Assembly: GCA_030445275.1 (NCBI GenBank)
Contig: JAUCSE010000086.1
Coordinates: 25,020 to 89,019 of the forward strand
Length of the DNA: 64,000 bases
Direction: 5' to 3'
Origin: Mucilaginibacter sp.
GTDB lineage: Bacteria > Bacteroidota > Bacteroidia > Sphingobacteriales > Sphingobacteriaceae
Shown piece by piece: positions 50,608-60,178 of the stretch. How positions within the stretch are numbered: the stretch's first letter is position 1; each line of letters begins with the position of its first letter. The translations under genes and the position numbers were made by a program. The notes below the pieces were generated by a model. That model made no database searches and had not been told where the DNA came from. It was given only the letters and a program-made list of their open reading frames with translations.

Positions 50608-50762
50608 AGTATCAAGTAGCCGGTATTAAGTATCACGATTTGTAATAACCGTACGGAATGACCAATGTAGCTGTTTTGCTACCTGATAACATGCCGATTA
50701 ATATTCAAATAATGGAGGTTAAAAAAGATTGTCTTGATGCTTGATACTCGCTACTTGATACT
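50608..50762. repeat. AGTATCAAG-type inverted repeat, copy 2
   Basis: AGTATCAAGTAGC (50608-50620) pairs with GCTACTTGATACT (50750-50762); a further TTGATACT lies at 50741-50748. It occupies the gap before the LolD-like gene, exactly as copy 1 precedes the DUF502 gene. Confidence 0.7.
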
Positions 50763-50772
50763 AAATAAAAAC

Positions 50773-50780
50773 TAACTTTG
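50773..50780 (+). promoter_or_regulatory. -7 element of the LolD-like gene
   Basis: TAACTTTG fits TAnnTTTG. The ATG at 50785 follows after four bases. Confidence 0.55.
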
Positions 50781-50784
50781 TAAA

Positions 50785-51438
50785 ATGCTTAAAGCTAAAT
50801 CTATCTTTAAATCATATGGGCAGCTGCAAATATTAAAAGGTGTTGACCTGGAGGTACAGCGGGGCGAAATTGTAACTATTGTTGGCGCATCGGGCGCGGG
50901 TAAAAGCTCCCTGCTTAATATTTTAGGCACTTTAGACAGGCCCGATTCCGGGCAACTAACCATCAATGATATAGAATTGAGTAAGCTGAGCAACAGAAAT
51001 CTGAGCGATTTCCGTAACCGTAAAATTGGTTTTATATTTCAGTTTCACCATTTGCTGGCCGAGTTTACCGCTGTTGAAAATGTATGTATCCCTGCGTTTA
51101 TTGCTGGTGTTGCCCGCAGCGAAGCCGAAAAAAAAGCGAAAGACTTGCTGGAACGGTTGGGACTACATGACAGGATTAACCATAAGCCTAATGAACTATC
51201 AGGCGGCGAGCAGCAAAGAGTAGCTGTGGCGCGTGCCCTGATCAATAACCCCGCACTCATATTTGCCGATGAGCCATCCGGAAATCTTGATTCGGTGAAT
51301 GCGCTGGAGCTTCATGAATTATTTATTAAGTTGAGGAATGATTTTAACCAAACTTTTGTAATAGTAACCCATAATGAAGATCTTGCCAATCTTTCAGACC
51401 GTACGGTTTTAATGAAAGATGGTTTAATTGTTCAATAG
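50785..51438 (+). CDS. LolD/MacB-type ABC transporter ATPase
   Basis: A 217-residue ATPase: Walker A GASGAGKSSLLN (about 36-47), Q-loop FIFQFHHLLAEF, signature LSGGEQQRVAVARAL, Walker B ALIFADEPSGNLD and the switch VTHNEDL. FxFQxxxLL with ENV after it is typical of LolD, which drives lipoprotein release from the inner membrane with LolCE. The membrane partner is not next to it. The following small gene overlaps or abuts its end. Confidence 0.9.
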   Translation: MLKAKSIFKSYGQLQILKGVDLEVQRGEIVTIVGASGAGKSSLLNILGTLDRPDSGQLTINDIELSKLSNRNLSDFRNRKIGFIFQFHHLLAEFTAVENVCIPAFIAGVARSEAEKKAKDLLERLGLHDRINHKPNELSGGEQQRVAVARALINNPALIFADEPSGNLDSVNALELHELFIKLRNDFNQTFVIVTHNEDLANLSDRTVLMKDGLIVQ

Positions 51439-51451
51439 TCTGCCTGTAAAC

Positions 51452-51760
51452 GTGAATATACTGATAACCGCGGCCAACTCCGCACCAGCTTACAAATTGA
51501 AGAACCAGTTAAATGGTAATAATGTTATTATGGGTGATTACCTGGATCTGCCTGATTTTATGCTGAAACCCGGCAAACTGATCCGCCTTCCTGATCCAAA
51601 CTCTGCAAGCTATACCCATGAAATGCTAACTTTATGTTTAGATATGGATATTGAAGCTGTTTACCTGTTTCGTGAACAGGAAACGGAACTGCTGCTAAAG
51701 TCCGAAACATTGTTTAATGAATACAATATAAAAATCCTGGTTAAGGGCAATGAATTATAA
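51452..51760 (+). CDS. Small pre-ATP-grasp-like protein
   Basis: About 102 residues if started at the GTG 51452; a TTG at 51428 gives 110 residues and overlaps the ATPase gene by 11 bases. VNILITAANSAPAYKL is the nucleotide-fold start of pre-ATP-grasp domains, and IEAVYLFREQETELLLKS the next unit. The ATP-grasp domain itself is missing, so it cannot act as a ligase alone. It overlaps the HAD-like gene by 11 bases. Confidence 0.6.
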   Translation: MNILITAANSAPAYKLKNQLNGNNVIMGDYLDLPDFMLKPGKLIRLPDPNSASYTHEMLTLCLDMDIEAVYLFREQETELLLKSETLFNEYNIKILVKGNEL

Positions 51761-52358
51761 GGACGTTGACAAGCGCAAAAGCGCTTTTATTTTTGAATTG
51801 GATGATGTGCTTTATCCGCAAAAAGATTATTTATACCAGGTTTATTACCTGTTTGCCAACTTATTAGAATATACAGAATTGGTTGATGCTAAGGAAACAA
51901 CCGGTTTGATGACTGATACGTATGTATCAGAAGGAGCGCATGCGGTCTTTAATCGGGTGGTTGAAAAGTTTCCTATAGCCAAAAAGCATAAGGTAGCTTT
52001 TGATAATCTGCTGGTAACTGCCAAGCTGCCTCTAAAACTGTTATTGTTTCAAAACATGCTTAGTTTATTGCAGGAAGTTGTTGTTGACCGTAAGAAACTA
52101 TTTATAGTAACCAACGGAAATGTGGAGCAGCAGGTGAACAAAATTAAGCAGATCGAATGGCATGGGCTTGAAAAATATCTGACCTGTTATTTTACCGAGG
52201 AAACTGTACCAAAGCCCGAACCTGATGTGATAGTGCTATTAATGCAGGAACATAATTTACAACGCAGGGATATTGTAATGATCGAAAACTCTGACACTGA
52301 CAGGTTATGTGCAGAAGCCGTTGGAATAGATTACTTTAACGTTGATAAATTTTTGTAA
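51750..52358 (+). CDS. HAD-fold protein with altered catalytic motif
   Basis: A 202-residue HAD-superfamily protein. Motif I in active members is DxDxT; here FELDDVLYP puts Glu16 at the nucleophile position and Val20 at the threonine position. Motif II (FIVTNGN), the motif III lysine (VPKPEPDVI) and motif IV (MIENSDTDRL) are kept. Without the aspartyl nucleophile normal phosphatase chemistry is unlikely, so it may bind a phosphorylated ligand. It overlaps the pre-ATP-grasp gene, suggesting a joint task. Confidence 0.82.
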   Translation: MNYKDVDKRKSAFIFELDDVLYPQKDYLYQVYYLFANLLEYTELVDAKETTGLMTDTYVSEGAHAVFNRVVEKFPIAKKHKVAFDNLLVTAKLPLKLLLFQNMLSLLQEVVVDRKKLFIVTNGNVEQQVNKIKQIEWHGLEKYLTCYFTEETVPKPEPDVIVLLMQEHNLQRRDIVMIENSDTDRLCAEAVGIDYFNVDKFL

Positions 52359-52413
52359 TAGAAGTATGTAACATACTTAACTATATATCGTTAACAGTTT
52401 AAACTGATTTTAT

Positions 52414-53964
52414 ATGAGAAAGTTATTTTACTTCATATTAATTATTTCTTTAGCAGGAGCATCAGCTTGTAAAAAAGATAAAAGTCCGGGTAGTAATACT
52501 AATACCACCGCGTTTCAACTGACACAGGATTCCATATACATGATTGCCCAGGAGGATTATTACTGGAATACTTCTTTGCCTACATATAGTGTTTTTAACC
52601 CCAGGCAATATACCAGCGGTAGTACCGATCTTAATAAATTCACTGGCGAAATAGATGCTTATACACAACTATCAAAGAATCCTGCAAACAAGAACCAGCC
52701 ATATGAGTATGATCCTTTAAATCCAGGGAGCTCAAAGTATTCATTTATTGATGATGGTGCGGTTAACGGCGAACTAAATGCCGTTAAAGGTGATTTTGGC
52801 TTTAATATTTTTTATACCTATACCAACGTGATCAGGGTAAGTTTGGTTTACCCTGGCTCACCGGCAGCCGCTGCAGGTTTGCAACGGAGTGATCAGATTA
52901 TTGGTGTCAACGGTCAAACGGATAACAATATTTATATTACCAATAGTAACGACCCGTTTAATGATCCGGCTTACAAATTTGTAACCGGCGCGGTTAATAA
53001 TGGCAGCGCCATTACTTTGCAGATCCGAAAGACAAACGGTGATACAAAAACGATTACCATAAACACCAAAAGCTACACTGTTAATCCGGTTATTTATACC
53101 AATACTTATGCCCTTAAGGGCGGTAGAACAGCTGGATATATGGTATTTAATAGTTTTATTGGTTTGAGCAATATACAAGCCCGCCTGGATTCTGTTTTTA
53201 ATGTTTTTTCAAGTAAAAATGTTACCGACCTGATCATTGATCTGCGTTATAATGGTGGTGGCGATGTGGAAACAAGTATTTATCTGACAAACCTTATTGC
53301 ACCGTCAAATGTGAGTGGAAGCGTAATGAACACTACATACTGGACAGCCAACATGCAAAATGATAAATATCCTATATTGCAAAAAAAGTTGGGCCCATTC
53401 TCTACAGGATATTTTAAATCAACCAATCCGGCACAAATTGAGAAATTCGCGAAAAAGGGATCGGTGAGTGCAACCCGCGTTTTCTTTTTGGTAACCGGTA
53501 ATACGGCATCAGCCAGCGAGCTTACCATCAATAACGTAAAACCCAAAATGGATGTTCAGTTAATTGGCGATACTACTTACGGTAAACCAGTAGGATTCTT
53601 GTCTAACCTTATTGTTAACGGGCATTATCTGTATACACCAGAGTTTGAAACAAAAAATTCAGCAGGGGAGGGTGGTTATTATACCGGTATGCCACCAAAA
53701 GGTACCACACCAACTGGTGGCGTATATAATGGCTGGTATGTGTTGGAAACTATTACGAATGATTTTGGCGATACCAATGAAACGCTACTGAAGTATGCCA
53801 TAAGTTATATAGAAAATGGTAGTTACCCGTCAAGTTCAACGCCGAAAGTTCAAAGCTTGTCGTCAACTGCTATTGCAATGAGTGACTATCAGCGTAAAAT
53901 ATTGGCTGTAAAAACACAGTCGTACCGTAAAAATTCGATGTATATTAATTTAAAAAGGAAATAA
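52414..53964 (+). CDS. S41 family (C-terminal processing) peptidase, lipoprotein
   Basis: A 516-residue protein. SLAGASACKKD is a lipobox-like signal with the cysteine near 19. A PDZ domain (about 140-215, SLVYPGSPAAAAGLQRSDQIIGVNG) precedes the S41 fold: DLIIDLRYNGGGDV, then the nucleophile Ser near 368 in NTASASELTINN and the Lys in TTYGKPVG. The C-terminal section ends in a basic MYINLKRK. It probably cleaves peptides in the periplasm. Confidence 0.9.
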   Translation: MRKLFYFILIISLAGASACKKDKSPGSNTNTTAFQLTQDSIYMIAQEDYYWNTSLPTYSVFNPRQYTSGSTDLNKFTGEIDAYTQLSKNPANKNQPYEYDPLNPGSSKYSFIDDGAVNGELNAVKGDFGFNIFYTYTNVIRVSLVYPGSPAAAAGLQRSDQIIGVNGQTDNNIYITNSNDPFNDPAYKFVTGAVNNGSAITLQIRKTNGDTKTITINTKSYTVNPVIYTNTYALKGGRTAGYMVFNSFIGLSNIQARLDSVFNVFSSKNVTDLIIDLRYNGGGDVETSIYLTNLIAPSNVSGSVMNTTYWTANMQNDKYPILQKKLGPFSTGYFKSTNPAQIEKFAKKGSVSATRVFFLVTGNTASASELTINNVKPKMDVQLIGDTTYGKPVGFLSNLIVNGHYLYTPEFETKNSAGEGGYYTGMPPKGTTPTGGVYNGWYVLETITNDFGDTNETLLKYAISYIENGSYPSSSTPKVQSLSSTAIAMSDYQRKILAVKTQSYRKNSMYINLKRK

Positions 53965-53973
53965 TATCGGCGA

Positions 53974-56900
53974 TTAGTCGGCAAGTTCCCGCAAATCAAC
54001 CGGAACTACGCGCGATATACCTTGCTCAACCATAGTCACCCCGTAAATTACATCGGTACTGGCTATGGTTCTTTTATTATGCGATACGATGATGAACTGT
54101 GAATCTTTGGAGAAGGTGCGTATAATGTTATTGAACTTATCAATATTGGTATCATCAAGCGGGGCGTCAACCTCATCAAAAATACAGAAGGGAGCAGGTT
54201 TAAGCAGATAAAGCGAAAATAGGATAGCCGTGGCGGTAAGCGTTTTTTCGCCGCCCGATAGCTGGTTGATGGATAACGGGCGTTTACCCTTTGGCTTGGC
54301 AATAATATCAATATCAGATTCCAATGGGTGCTGCGGATCGGTGAGTACCAGGTCGCAGGAATCCTCATCGTTAAATAGCGAACGGAATACTTTGATAAAG
54401 TTTTCGCGCACCATGATAAACGCGGTCATGAATTTCTCTTTCGCGGTATCGTCAATTTCCTGTATGGTGGCCAGTAACGAGGCCTTAGCTTCGCTTAAGT
54501 CTTTCTTTTGGGCCTGTATAAAGGTATAGCGCTCGTTCATTTCGTTATAAGCCTCTACCGCCATCGGGTTTATGGCGCCAAAATCATCCAGCTGCCGCTT
54601 TAGCTTTTCGGCCTTTTCGCGCAGGTCATGCTCACTTTCGTCAACCGGTGTTTCGGTTTCGGGCAGTTCCTCAATATCTATATTAAACTCAACCGAAAGG
54701 CGCTCTTTCAGGGCGTTCAGCTCCAGTTTCAGGTTGTTGCGCTCATCCCGAAGTTCGTTTTCAATAACCTCGCTGTTATCTTTTTTACGACGCTGGGCGG
54801 TTATCTCGTTTTCGTTTTCGGTGATGATGCCACGCCATTCGTAATATTCCTGTTCGGCCTGCTGGGTAGCTTTCTCCAAAGCTTCTTTTTGCTCATACAT
54901 TTCCAGTAAACCTTCGTCAGAGTTATCAGCCTGCTTCAGGTTATCCTGTATGGCAATTTTTACTTTTTCAAATTCGGCGCTGTTTTGTTTGATGCGGCTT
55001 TCCAGGCTTTCCTGCTGCGTATCGCGGTAATCCAGGTCTTTTATCAAACCCGAAACCTTATTTTGCTGCTGGTGAAAACGGATGTTTTCCTGGTTATAGG
55101 CGTTTGACTGTACCGATACATACTCGTTCAGCTCATTAAAAGCCGCTTGTTTCTCTATCAGTAGGTCATTTTGAATTTCTTTTTGCGTTTTTAACTCTAC
55201 CAGTAAAGGCTGCAGGGCCAACATCTCCTCATGGATCGTGGCAATTTTACGGGCAATATCATCTTTACGGTTAAGGCTGTTCTCAATAAACGTTTGGTAT
55301 TGTTCCTGTCGGGTTTTAACCGTAATAAGTTCCGTATTTAAACGGTTAATAATCAGCTGCTGTTCATTCAGTTCGGCTGCCTTGGTTGATGCCTTTAGAG
55401 CGGTAAGCCGGCTTTGCAGCTCGTCTGATTTGGTTTTTAAACCGTTAACCTGTGTTTCAATACTCTTGATCTCCTTGGCCAAATTCTCCAGGTTTTTGGC
55501 ACGACCGATCCTTTTACCCTCAAACAAACCCACCGACCCACCGGTCATGGTATGTTTTGATTTATTGAACTTGCCGCTTTTGCCAATTAAAACCACACCC
55601 TCGGGCAGGGTGGCGTTGTTAATTTGCTGGTCCTTATCATCATCAACCAGGTAAACATCTTTTAATAAGTAGTTACACAGTTGGGTATAGCGTTTATCAA
55701 CCTCAATTACTTTTAAGGCCGATACCGCGCCCGCGTTTTCAAACGCCGGGTTTGTGGGTATTACCTCGTCATAATTATCTAGGATAAAAAAGTGCGCTCT
55801 TCCTTTGGCCGAGTTGCTGAGTAAATTGATGGCCTTTATAGCCTCGTCATAGCTTTCAACCACATAGTGGTTCATGAGTGGTTCCAGGTAGTTTTCAATG
55901 GCTACACGGTACTCTTCGCGGCAAAACAGCACATCACTGAAAAGCGGGGCGTTTTTGGCCCAGTCGGTATTCTTTTTCAGGAACCGGATTGACTCGGGGA
56001 AACCTTCCAGGTTATCCACCATGCTTTTGGTCAGGTTGTATTCGTTTTGCTTGGCATCAAGCTTGCGACTTTCTTTTATAATAGTATCCTTTACCGTGGT
56101 AAGCTCGGTATCAGTATCAGTGATCTGTTCTTTTAGTTTATTTTCGGCATCAAGCGAAGCCTGGTATTCATCATCCAATGATTCCTTGCGGTATTGCAGC
56201 TCGGCCACCACCTGGTTAAAGTGCGAAAGTTCTACTTCTTTATTGGTGGTATCTTCCATGTTGCGCTGGCTTTCCTGCTCCAGGGCCTGCTGCTGTATCT
56301 GCAATATATCAATATCCTTTTCGGCTTTGTAGGCCTGGTTTTGTAACCGGGTATTGATATTACTAAGTTCATTCAGCTCATTGCGGGCCGATGATTGTTG
56401 TAGCCTGAGTTCGTCAACTGCCTCTTTCAGGTCGGTAACTTTGCTTAGTATAGTTTGCAGGGTTTCGTCTTCCAATGCTTTTTCTTCGGATAGACGCTTG
56501 ATGTTGTATAGTACATGGTTAAGCTGGTTCTTATCGCGTTCCAGTTCTTCGCTTAAACGGGCTTCTTTATCCTGCTGGAATTTAAGCTGTTCGTTCTTGA
56601 TCTTTTTCTCGCTTTCATAAGCGCGGATCTTGGAAACAAACTCGTTGGTGGTTTTTTGTTGAACAGACAGGTTTTTTTCTTTGGTGATGCTATCCAGCTT
56701 TTGTTGCTGCAATGCAGCCTCCAACGTATCAATCTGGGCTACAATACCGCCTTTTTCGGCTTTTTGCTTTTGTTCCTGATCTTCAATCTTTTTTAACGAT
56801 TCGCTGAACGATACGATCCTGAACGAAGCCAGCATAATGCTGAGTGTTTTATACTGTTCTTTAATGCGGTAATAACGCTCGGTTTTCTTGGCCTGGTTCT

Positions 56901-57516
56901 CCAGCGATTTCAGGTTTTTCTCGATCTCAAAAAGCAGGTCCTCCACACGTTCCAGGTCGGCTTCGGTATCTTTGAGCTTGCTGAAAGTTTGTTTTTTGCG
57001 GAGCTTATATTTGGATATGCCTGATGCTTCTTCAAATAAATTACGGCGCGAACCCTCTTTGTTGGTAATGATCTCATCGATCATCCGGAGCTCAATGATA
57101 GAGTAGGAGTCGGACCCGATACCAGTATCCAGGAAAAGATCGGTGATATCTTTCAACCGGCACTGTACATCATTCAGGCGGTACTCACTCTCACCGGTAC
57201 GGTAAAGTTTACGCGTTAAGGTAACCTGCGAATAATCAGTAGGTAGTACATTTTTGGTATTGTCAAAGGTGAGGGAAACTTCGGCAAGGTTAGCTGATTT
57301 TCGGCTTTTGGTACCGTTAAAAATAACGTTATCCATCTTCTCAGATCGCAGCATCCGGGTGCTTTGTTCGCCCAAAACCCACCTGATGGCATCCACCACA
57401 TTTGATTTTCCGCAGCCATTGGGCCCCACAATAGCAGTTACACCCTCATTAAAATTAATGGTGATCTTATCTCCAAAACTTTTAAAGCCCTTGATTTCTA
57501 AGCGGGTAAGCTGCAT
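53974..57516 (-). CDS. smc: Chromosome segregation protein SMC
   Basis: An 1180-residue SMC of normal length. The head ATPase has Walker A GPNGCGKSN at 31-39, the signature LSGGEKTLTATAIL and Walker B FCIFDEVDAPLDD near the C-terminus. Between them two long coiled coils flank a hinge at about 500-650 with GGSVGLFEG and SAKGRAHFFILDN. The complex with ScpA and ScpB organises and separates chromosomes. The start at 57516 (MQLTRLEIKGFKSF) is the family start. ScpAB genes are not in the window. Confidence 0.96.
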   Translation of the reverse strand: MQLTRLEIKGFKSFGDKITINFNEGVTAIVGPNGCGKSNVVDAIRWVLGEQSTRMLRSEKMDNVIFNGTKSRKSANLAEVSLTFDNTKNVLPTDYSQVTLTRKLYRTGESEYRLNDVQCRLKDITDLFLDTGIGSDSYSIIELRMIDEIITNKEGSRRNLFEEASGISKYKLRKKQTFSKLKDTEADLERVEDLLFEIEKNLKSLENQAKKTERYYRIKEQYKTLSIMLASFRIVSFSESLKKIEDQEQKQKAEKGGIVAQIDTLEAALQQQKLDSITKEKNLSVQQKTTNEFVSKIRAYESEKKIKNEQLKFQQDKEARLSEELERDKNQLNHVLYNIKRLSEEKALEDETLQTILSKVTDLKEAVDELRLQQSSARNELNELSNINTRLQNQAYKAEKDIDILQIQQQALEQESQRNMEDTTNKEVELSHFNQVVAELQYRKESLDDEYQASLDAENKLKEQITDTDTELTTVKDTIIKESRKLDAKQNEYNLTKSMVDNLEGFPESIRFLKKNTDWAKNAPLFSDVLFCREEYRVAIENYLEPLMNHYVVESYDEAIKAINLLSNSAKGRAHFFILDNYDEVIPTNPAFENAGAVSALKVIEVDKRYTQLCNYLLKDVYLVDDDKDQQINNATLPEGVVLIGKSGKFNKSKHTMTGGSVGLFEGKRIGRAKNLENLAKEIKSIETQVNGLKTKSDELQSRLTALKASTKAAELNEQQLIINRLNTELITVKTRQEQYQTFIENSLNRKDDIARKIATIHEEMLALQPLLVELKTQKEIQNDLLIEKQAAFNELNEYVSVQSNAYNQENIRFHQQQNKVSGLIKDLDYRDTQQESLESRIKQNSAEFEKVKIAIQDNLKQADNSDEGLLEMYEQKEALEKATQQAEQEYYEWRGIITENENEITAQRRKKDNSEVIENELRDERNNLKLELNALKERLSVEFNIDIEELPETETPVDESEHDLREKAEKLKRQLDDFGAINPMAVEAYNEMNERYTFIQAQKKDLSEAKASLLATIQEIDDTAKEKFMTAFIMVRENFIKVFRSLFNDEDSCDLVLTDPQHPLESDIDIIAKPKGKRPLSINQLSGGEKTLTATAILFSLYLLKPAPFCIFDEVDAPLDDTNIDKFNNIIRTFSKDSQFIIVSHNKRTIASTDVIYGVTMVEQGISRVVPVDLRELAD

Positions 57517-57650
57517 TTATATTATAGTGTCCTAGCAAAAAATTTAACTTTCAAAGTAATCATAAAAAAATGATTTTTTAAACTTTTTATTGTTGGCAAA
57601 AAGTAGAGACATCAATACAAAAAAATCTGAAGATTAATTTTTTATAAAAG

Positions 57651-57776
57651 CTGTTATTTCGATAGAGCGAGAGCGGCTGGAGAATGGGGGCGAAAGAGAA
57701 ATCTTATACGTGATGCAAGACGAGCATTTCAGGTTGTACAAGATCTCTCCTCGTGCCTCGTTCGAAATGACAACCT
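57651..57776. repeat. TGTCAT-type element, degenerate copy
   Basis: GTTATTTCGATAGAGCG at the left and CGTTCGAAATGAC at the right are imperfect complements, with AGAGAAATCTTATAC against GTACAAGATCTCT inside. Confidence 0.55.
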
Positions 57777-57860
57777 TTTATTTCTTCCGAACACCTATAG
57801 TTAGCACACGGGCAACGGAGAGAGAATAATTTTTCTTTTATCATTGAAATTAACATACCC

Positions 57861-57956
57861 TCCGCCTATTCAAGCGTCCACGCTTACTTTAAATACAGTG
57901 TAAGCGTGGACGCTTACACTGTATAAGTTCAAGCGAAGGACGCTTGAACTGGCGGA
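57861..57956. repeat. Nested palindromic element of 96 bp
   Basis: Outer arms TCCGCC (57861-57866) with GGCGGA (57951-57956) and TTCAAGCGTCC (57869-57879) with GGACGCTTGAA (57938-57948) enclose a perfect 14-bp stem 57894-57907/57910-57923. Left and right parts also pair locally (AGTTCAAGCG/CGCTTGAACT). It lies between the ends of the smc promoter gap and the M1 peptidase stop. Confidence 0.85.
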
Positions 57957-57997
57957 TACTTATAAAAAAACCAGGTATTAAATACCCTGTTTTTCCT

Positions 57998-59866
57998 TTA
58001 CTTTTTCCAAACGTTATCCCGCTTGTCTGTATCCGGATCATAAGTGGTACCCAGTACCATTTGCTTAACCGGTTTTGGTGCAGTAAAGGATACGGCTGTA
58101 GTTTTATTGCCCTTTGCCCAGCAGGCTATACTTTGATGGAGCAGTTGCTTGCTGCCATCAGCATAATATACGGTGAGGTTTACGGGGACAGGCTTAGTGC
58201 CGATGCTGGTAATGGTTACCGTATATTTTTGCTGCTGGCTACTTACCTTGCTGATGGCCAGATTAGGCACGCCACTATCAAAGAACCAGTTTTTCCAGAA
58301 CCAGTTGAGGTTGGTACCGGAGCCGGTATTGATACAATTAAAAAAATCATAAGGCATTGGATGTTTGCCGTGCCATTGACTAATATAATAATGCAGGGCT
58401 TTGGTAAACAGTTCGTCACCCAGCATATCTTTTACATAGAGATAAGCCAGGGCAGGCTTGGGGTAGCTATCAGTAAATTTGGATACGCCGGTAAGTTGAG
58501 GGGTAAGGGTCATGATAGGAACATCCTGCTCTATTCCGGCACTTCCCTGCACGGCATTGATACCGTATTCATCTACAATTTTGGTATCTATAACCGGGCT
58601 AATAAGCCACTCAGCAATGGTGGCCCAGCCTTCGTCCATCCAGCCGTACTTGGTTTCGTTGGTGCCCATGTAAAAGGGGAACATGGTATGAAATATTTCG
58701 TGATCGGTAAGTTCAATGGCATCAGCAGTGTTTTCAAGCGGGTTATCATTCACCATCATAGGGTATTCCATTTGATCAAGACCATCAAATACGGTTTCAT
58801 GCGCATAGGGGTATGGCCATTTCGGGAATTGGTAACTCATGGTTTCCACGGTTTTGCGGGCGTAGTTCACCACTTCAAAATAGTCTTTATGAACCGGGTT
58901 AAAAACGGCATCCACACGGGTGCGGCGACCGCTTTTTGGATCAACCACCAGGCTTGATGCTTTCCAGATGTAATGATTACTGATAGCAAAGACAAGATCA
59001 GTAACGCTATCAGCTTCAAACTTCCAGGTGTTGGCGGTATTGTTTTTGGTGATATTGCCAGCTTTTACATCGGCTTCAGTAATAATGTCGGTCACCTGAT
59101 CGCTATTACCAGCCTGAGTTATCAGTTTAGCGTATTGGGGCTGATATACTTCGTCGGTATTTTTCAGGTTGCCGGTGGCCCAAACCTGATAATTGCCGGG
59201 GACGGTGATCTCGGCATTAAAATGGCAAAAATCATTATAAAACTCTTGCGAACCCAGGTAAGGATATTCGTTCCAGCCGTCAATATCATCATAAACCGCT
59301 ATCCTCGGAAAAAAATAAGCTATAAAAAATGCACCCGGATCAATTTGCCCGGTTCGTATATGCGATGTTTTGTTAAGGGTGTAAGCATAAGCGATATCAA
59401 AATGAACCTTTTGCCCTGGTAATATTTGTTGACCACCTAAAATCATGTTAGTGCCATCAATTCTGCGTTTTGTACTGTCTGATAATTGGTTGTTGATGCT
59501 AATCGATTGAATATGCACCCCATCGGTCAGATCATTTGCAGCCACCGGCATATCGCGTATAACACCTTTTTTATATAAATTAGGATATAGCTTAAACATA
59601 ACTGTGCTAAGCGTATCAGGACTATTGTTTATATAATCGATGGACACCGTACCGGAAAGATTTAGGTTTTGAGGGTCAAAACTTACCTTAATACTATAAT
59701 CGGCAGTGTTTTGCCAATAATTTTTACCCGGCGCTCCGCCTGGGGTGCGGGTGTTTTTTACGTAAGTGTGCTGCAGGTTGGTGGCAATAGGCAAGGTAGT
59801 TTGTGCATATGTTATATTACTGCCTGATAATAAAACTATGGCGAGTATTTTTTTAAGGTTGATCAT
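57998..59866 (-). CDS. M1 family metallopeptidase
   Basis: A 622-residue secreted enzyme (signal peptide about 1-21, ending ITYAQ). The zinc site His389-Glu-Ile-Phe-His393 lies in TDHEIFHTMFPF, and the third ligand is the Glu in GWMDEGWATIAEW. The exopeptidase motif GAMEN is replaced by FDGLDQMEYPMM, as in many Bacteroidota members, so strict aminopeptidase activity is uncertain. The N-terminal beta domain (about 30-240) is complete. Single gene. Confidence 0.92.
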   Translation of the reverse strand: MINLKKILAIVLLSGSNITYAQTTLPIATNLQHTYVKNTRTPGGAPGKNYWQNTADYSIKVSFDPQNLNLSGTVSIDYINNSPDTLSTVMFKLYPNLYKKGVIRDMPVAANDLTDGVHIQSISINNQLSDSTKRRIDGTNMILGGQQILPGQKVHFDIAYAYTLNKTSHIRTGQIDPGAFFIAYFFPRIAVYDDIDGWNEYPYLGSQEFYNDFCHFNAEITVPGNYQVWATGNLKNTDEVYQPQYAKLITQAGNSDQVTDIITEADVKAGNITKNNTANTWKFEADSVTDLVFAISNHYIWKASSLVVDPKSGRRTRVDAVFNPVHKDYFEVVNYARKTVETMSYQFPKWPYPYAHETVFDGLDQMEYPMMVNDNPLENTADAIELTDHEIFHTMFPFYMGTNETKYGWMDEGWATIAEWLISPVIDTKIVDEYGINAVQGSAGIEQDVPIMTLTPQLTGVSKFTDSYPKPALAYLYVKDMLGDELFTKALHYYISQWHGKHPMPYDFFNCINTGSGTNLNWFWKNWFFDSGVPNLAISKVSSQQQKYTVTITSIGTKPVPVNLTVYYADGSKQLLHQSIACWAKGNKTTAVSFTAPKPVKQMVLGTTYDPDTDKRDNVWKK

Positions 59867-60178
59867 TAAGCGAAATTATATCAGTTATATTTGGGGTAAA
59901 TATAATAAACAGTAAAGGCAAGAAAGCAAACCGCTTAAATAAGTGATTTTAGCATAACCATTATTATATTGCTAAATGCTTTTTTGCAGCTTAATAATTA
60001 TATTTAAAGGAAGTTCGGATAAGCAACAGGAGAAGCCTCATCCCAACCCTTCTCCAAAGGAGAAGGGCTTAAAAGTGGATAAGCCATTTTGCAAATCAAA
60101 AGTCCTCTCCTTTGGAGAGGATTAGGTGAGGCTAAACTTATCCGGAACTCACGTATATTTAATAATTAAAATAAATCA
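59867..60178. other. 312-bp gap with CTTCTCC/GGAGAAG repeat
   Basis: Divergent promoters of the M1 peptidase and the 79-residue gene lie here. The central 130 bp are a repeat, listed separately; no gene is seen. Confidence 0.5.
60011..60150. repeat. CTTCTCC-type nested inverted repeat
   Basis: Outer AGTTCGGATAAG and CTTATCCGGAACT, then GCCTCATCC and GGTGAGGC, enclose two hairpins: CCCTTCTCC-AAA-GGAGAAGGG at 60047-60067 and CCTCTCC-TTT-GGAGAGG near 60104-60120. This is a frequent intergenic type in Bacteroidota. Confidence 0.75.

Larger units (their letters stand above)
57517..57997. other. 481-bp repeat-rich gap
   Basis: It carries the smc promoter side (TTACTTTG near 57552-57559 on the minus strand), a TGTCAT-type element (57651-57776) and the nested palindromes at 57861-57956. 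No gene is recognised. Confidence 0.6.

Noticed and set aside
51428..51451. TTG at 51428 as the certain start of the pre-ATP-grasp gene
   Set aside because: The family similarity begins at the GTG 51452; the TTG start is kept only as an alternative.
55238..56332. Serine-rich frames antisense to smc
   Set aside because: They arise from the Glu/Lys/Leu-rich coiled-coil codons of SMC read backwards.
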